Source: Verrucomicrobiaceae bacterium (GTDB lineage: Bacteria > Verrucomicrobiota > Verrucomicrobiia > Verrucomicrobiales > Verrucomicrobiaceae). From it: a DNA stretch of 64,000 nt. Positions 63,198-64,000 of this stretch are shown here, piece by piece. The stretch is taken from NCBI GenBank assembly GCA_016795465.1, contig JAEUHK010000085.1:114525-178524 (forward strand), in the 5' to 3' direction. The translations under genes and the position numbers were made by a program. The notes beneath the pieces were generated by a model. The model did no database searches. It saw only the letters and a program-made list of their open reading frames with translations, and was not told the DNA's origin. Numbering within the stretch: the stretch's first letter is position 1; each line of letters begins with the position of its first letter.

Positions 63198-63234
63198 GCT
63201 TGGAATCATCCGAGACGCCGGACAAACTCGCCCC

Positions 63235-63699
63235 ATGAGCACCTCCACTGTCTTCCCCATGATTCCCGCCGCCAGCAAGTCGCTGTGGTTCTTTGCGATC
63301 ATCAGCCTGGTGCTCCTTGCTGGCATCGTGCTGATGATCTGGCTCGCGTGGTCGATGCAAAACGTGCGCTTCACCGTCTCCAACGAAGGCCTCCGCATCC
63401 AAGGCGATCTCTATGGCCGCCTGATCCCGCTCAAGTCGCTCAAGCTCGATGAAGCCGTCGTCACCAACCTCAACACCGACACGGATCATCAGCCCACACG
63501 CCGCACCATGGGCACGGGATTGCCCGGTTATGCCGCTGGCTGGTTCAAACTGCGCAATGGCATGAAAGCGCTGCTCTACGTCACCGACCGCACCCGCGTC
63601 GCCCGCATTCCCACCACCGAAGGCTACACCGTCATGGTCAGCGTGAGTGCCCCAGCTGCCTTGATCGCCGAACTGCGCGGTCGCTCAGAGGCGTTGTGA
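63235..63699 (+). CDS. Small membrane protein with PH-like domain
   Basis: This 154-residue protein is read from MSTSTVFPMIPAASKSL. One membrane helix (WFFAIISLVLLAGIVLMIWLAWSM) is followed by a beta-rich domain: NVRFTVSNEGLRIQGDLYGRLIPLKSLKLDEAVV, WFKLRNGMKALLYVTDRTRVARIPTTEGYTVMVSVSAPAALIAELRG. The strand order and final helix fit a bacterial PH domain. It probably faces the cytosol or is membrane-associated. The function is unknown. It stands alone after the acnA terminator. Confidence 0.8.
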   Translation: MSTSTVFPMIPAASKSLWFFAIISLVLLAGIVLMIWLAWSMQNVRFTVSNEGLRIQGDLYGRLIPLKSLKLDEAVVTNLNTDTDHQPTRRTMGTGLPGYAAGWFKLRNGMKALLYVTDRTRVARIPTTEGYTVMVSVSAPAALIAELRGRSEAL

Positions 63700-63866
63700 C
63701 TATGAAGCACGCTTTCGTGAAAGGCGTCATATGCTCGGTGATGGTCTTGGTGCGCGATTGCCGCGTTGCCGTGCACTTATCCGACCGTTGGTTGTGTTGA
63801 TCTTCACGCTCGGCGCTCCACGGGACGGCCAGCACCATTTCGAAAGCGCTTCCGACTGTAATGAGC
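63700..63866. other. Gap without a supported gene before the tandem repeat
   Basis: A short ATG frame at 63703 codes only about 32 residues (MKHAFVKGVICSVMVLV...) without a clear ribosome site, and the minus-strand frames overlap the PH-like gene. I see no RNA gene or terminator here. Confidence 0.5.
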
Positions 63867-64000
63867 GATGAACGCGATGAACGCGATGAACGCGATGAAC
63901 GCGATGAACGCGATGAACGCGATGAACGCGATGAACGCGATGAACGCGATGAACGCGATGAACGCGATGAACGCGATGAACGCGATGAACGCGATGAACG
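63867..64000 (+). repeat. 9-bp tandem repeat (GATGAACGC)n running off the window
   Basis: There are about fifteen exact head-to-tail copies of GATGAACGC with no mismatch. The array continues beyond the window. An ATG at 63861 opens a frame through it reading Met-Ser-(Asp-Glu-Arg)n. The second frame reads (Ala-Met-Asn)n and the third has stops. Whether any protein is made cannot be decided from the visible part. Confidence 0.95.

Noticed and set aside
63638..63838. 66-residue minus-strand frame near the right end
   Set aside because: It overlaps the PH-like gene, has no motif and no ribosome site.

Overview
The window is a GC-rich, densely packed chromosomal segment. It most likely comes from a Verrucomicrobiota bacterium close to Prosthecobacter/Verrucomicrobium. 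That placement is an inference from gene types: a PSD1/planctomycete-type cytochrome protein, a secreted sialate O-acetylesterase, ceramidase-like and sorbosone-dehydrogenase-like secreted proteins, giant Ig-like/RCC1 proteins, and many secreted proteins of unknown function. There are no rRNA genes, no tRNA that I can recognise, no CRISPR array and no transposase.

Layout. 1-3.3 kb: a divergent arsenic-resistance locus, with arsR-DUF6428-arsC running left off the window and arsD-arsA running right, around a palindromic operator. 3.2-9.5 kb: an AraC regulator, a large secreted protein, trpC, a sialate O-acetylesterase and a small membrane protein. 9.7-11.9 kb: monomeric NADP-isocitrate dehydrogenase. 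12.0-13.3 kb: a visibly lower-GC island with an MBL-fold hydrolase and a small membrane protein, followed by a toxin-antitoxin pair. 13.9-25.1 kb: cupin, ceramidase-like, esterase, LRR protein, two DNA alkyl-repair proteins (Ogt plus an ATL) and two large secreted proteins. 25.1-30.2 kb: LpxI, a STAS-like/HATPase pair, an EboB-like TatD hydrolase, MoeB-rhodanese, Trm112-like and NUDIX proteins. 30.4-34.7 kb: a secreted beta-propeller protein, a five-CxxCH cytochrome and a DJ-1/PfpI protein. 34.8-43.7 kb: lipid kinase, lipoprotein, RsuA, NlpC/P60-like protein, CNNM/CorC protein, FmdB, S14, ThiG, HemQ, esterase and DUF502. 43.9-54.0 kb: an SMP-30 protein and a 3026-residue Ig/RCC1 protein. 54.1-58.1 kb: a respiratory group of dihaem cytochrome c, SirB1-like protein, CtaB, SCO and DUF420. 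58.1-63.7 kb: TauE/SafE, YjbR, SPFH, aconitase and a PH-like membrane protein. The window ends inside a 9-bp tandem repeat.

The most striking property is the load of short palindromic repeats. I find at least seven sequence families. Several copies lie in frame inside protein-coding genes: two in the PSD1 gene, one in the signal-peptide region of a propeller protein, and one arm in a secreted protein. Another copy supplies the N-terminus of a multihaem cytochrome. The other notable items are the modular 3026-residue secreted protein, the low-GC MBL/membrane-protein pair, convergent overlaps that have added antisense-derived C-terminal tails (ArsA, YjbR), and the (Asp-Glu-Arg)-coding minisatellite at the right edge.
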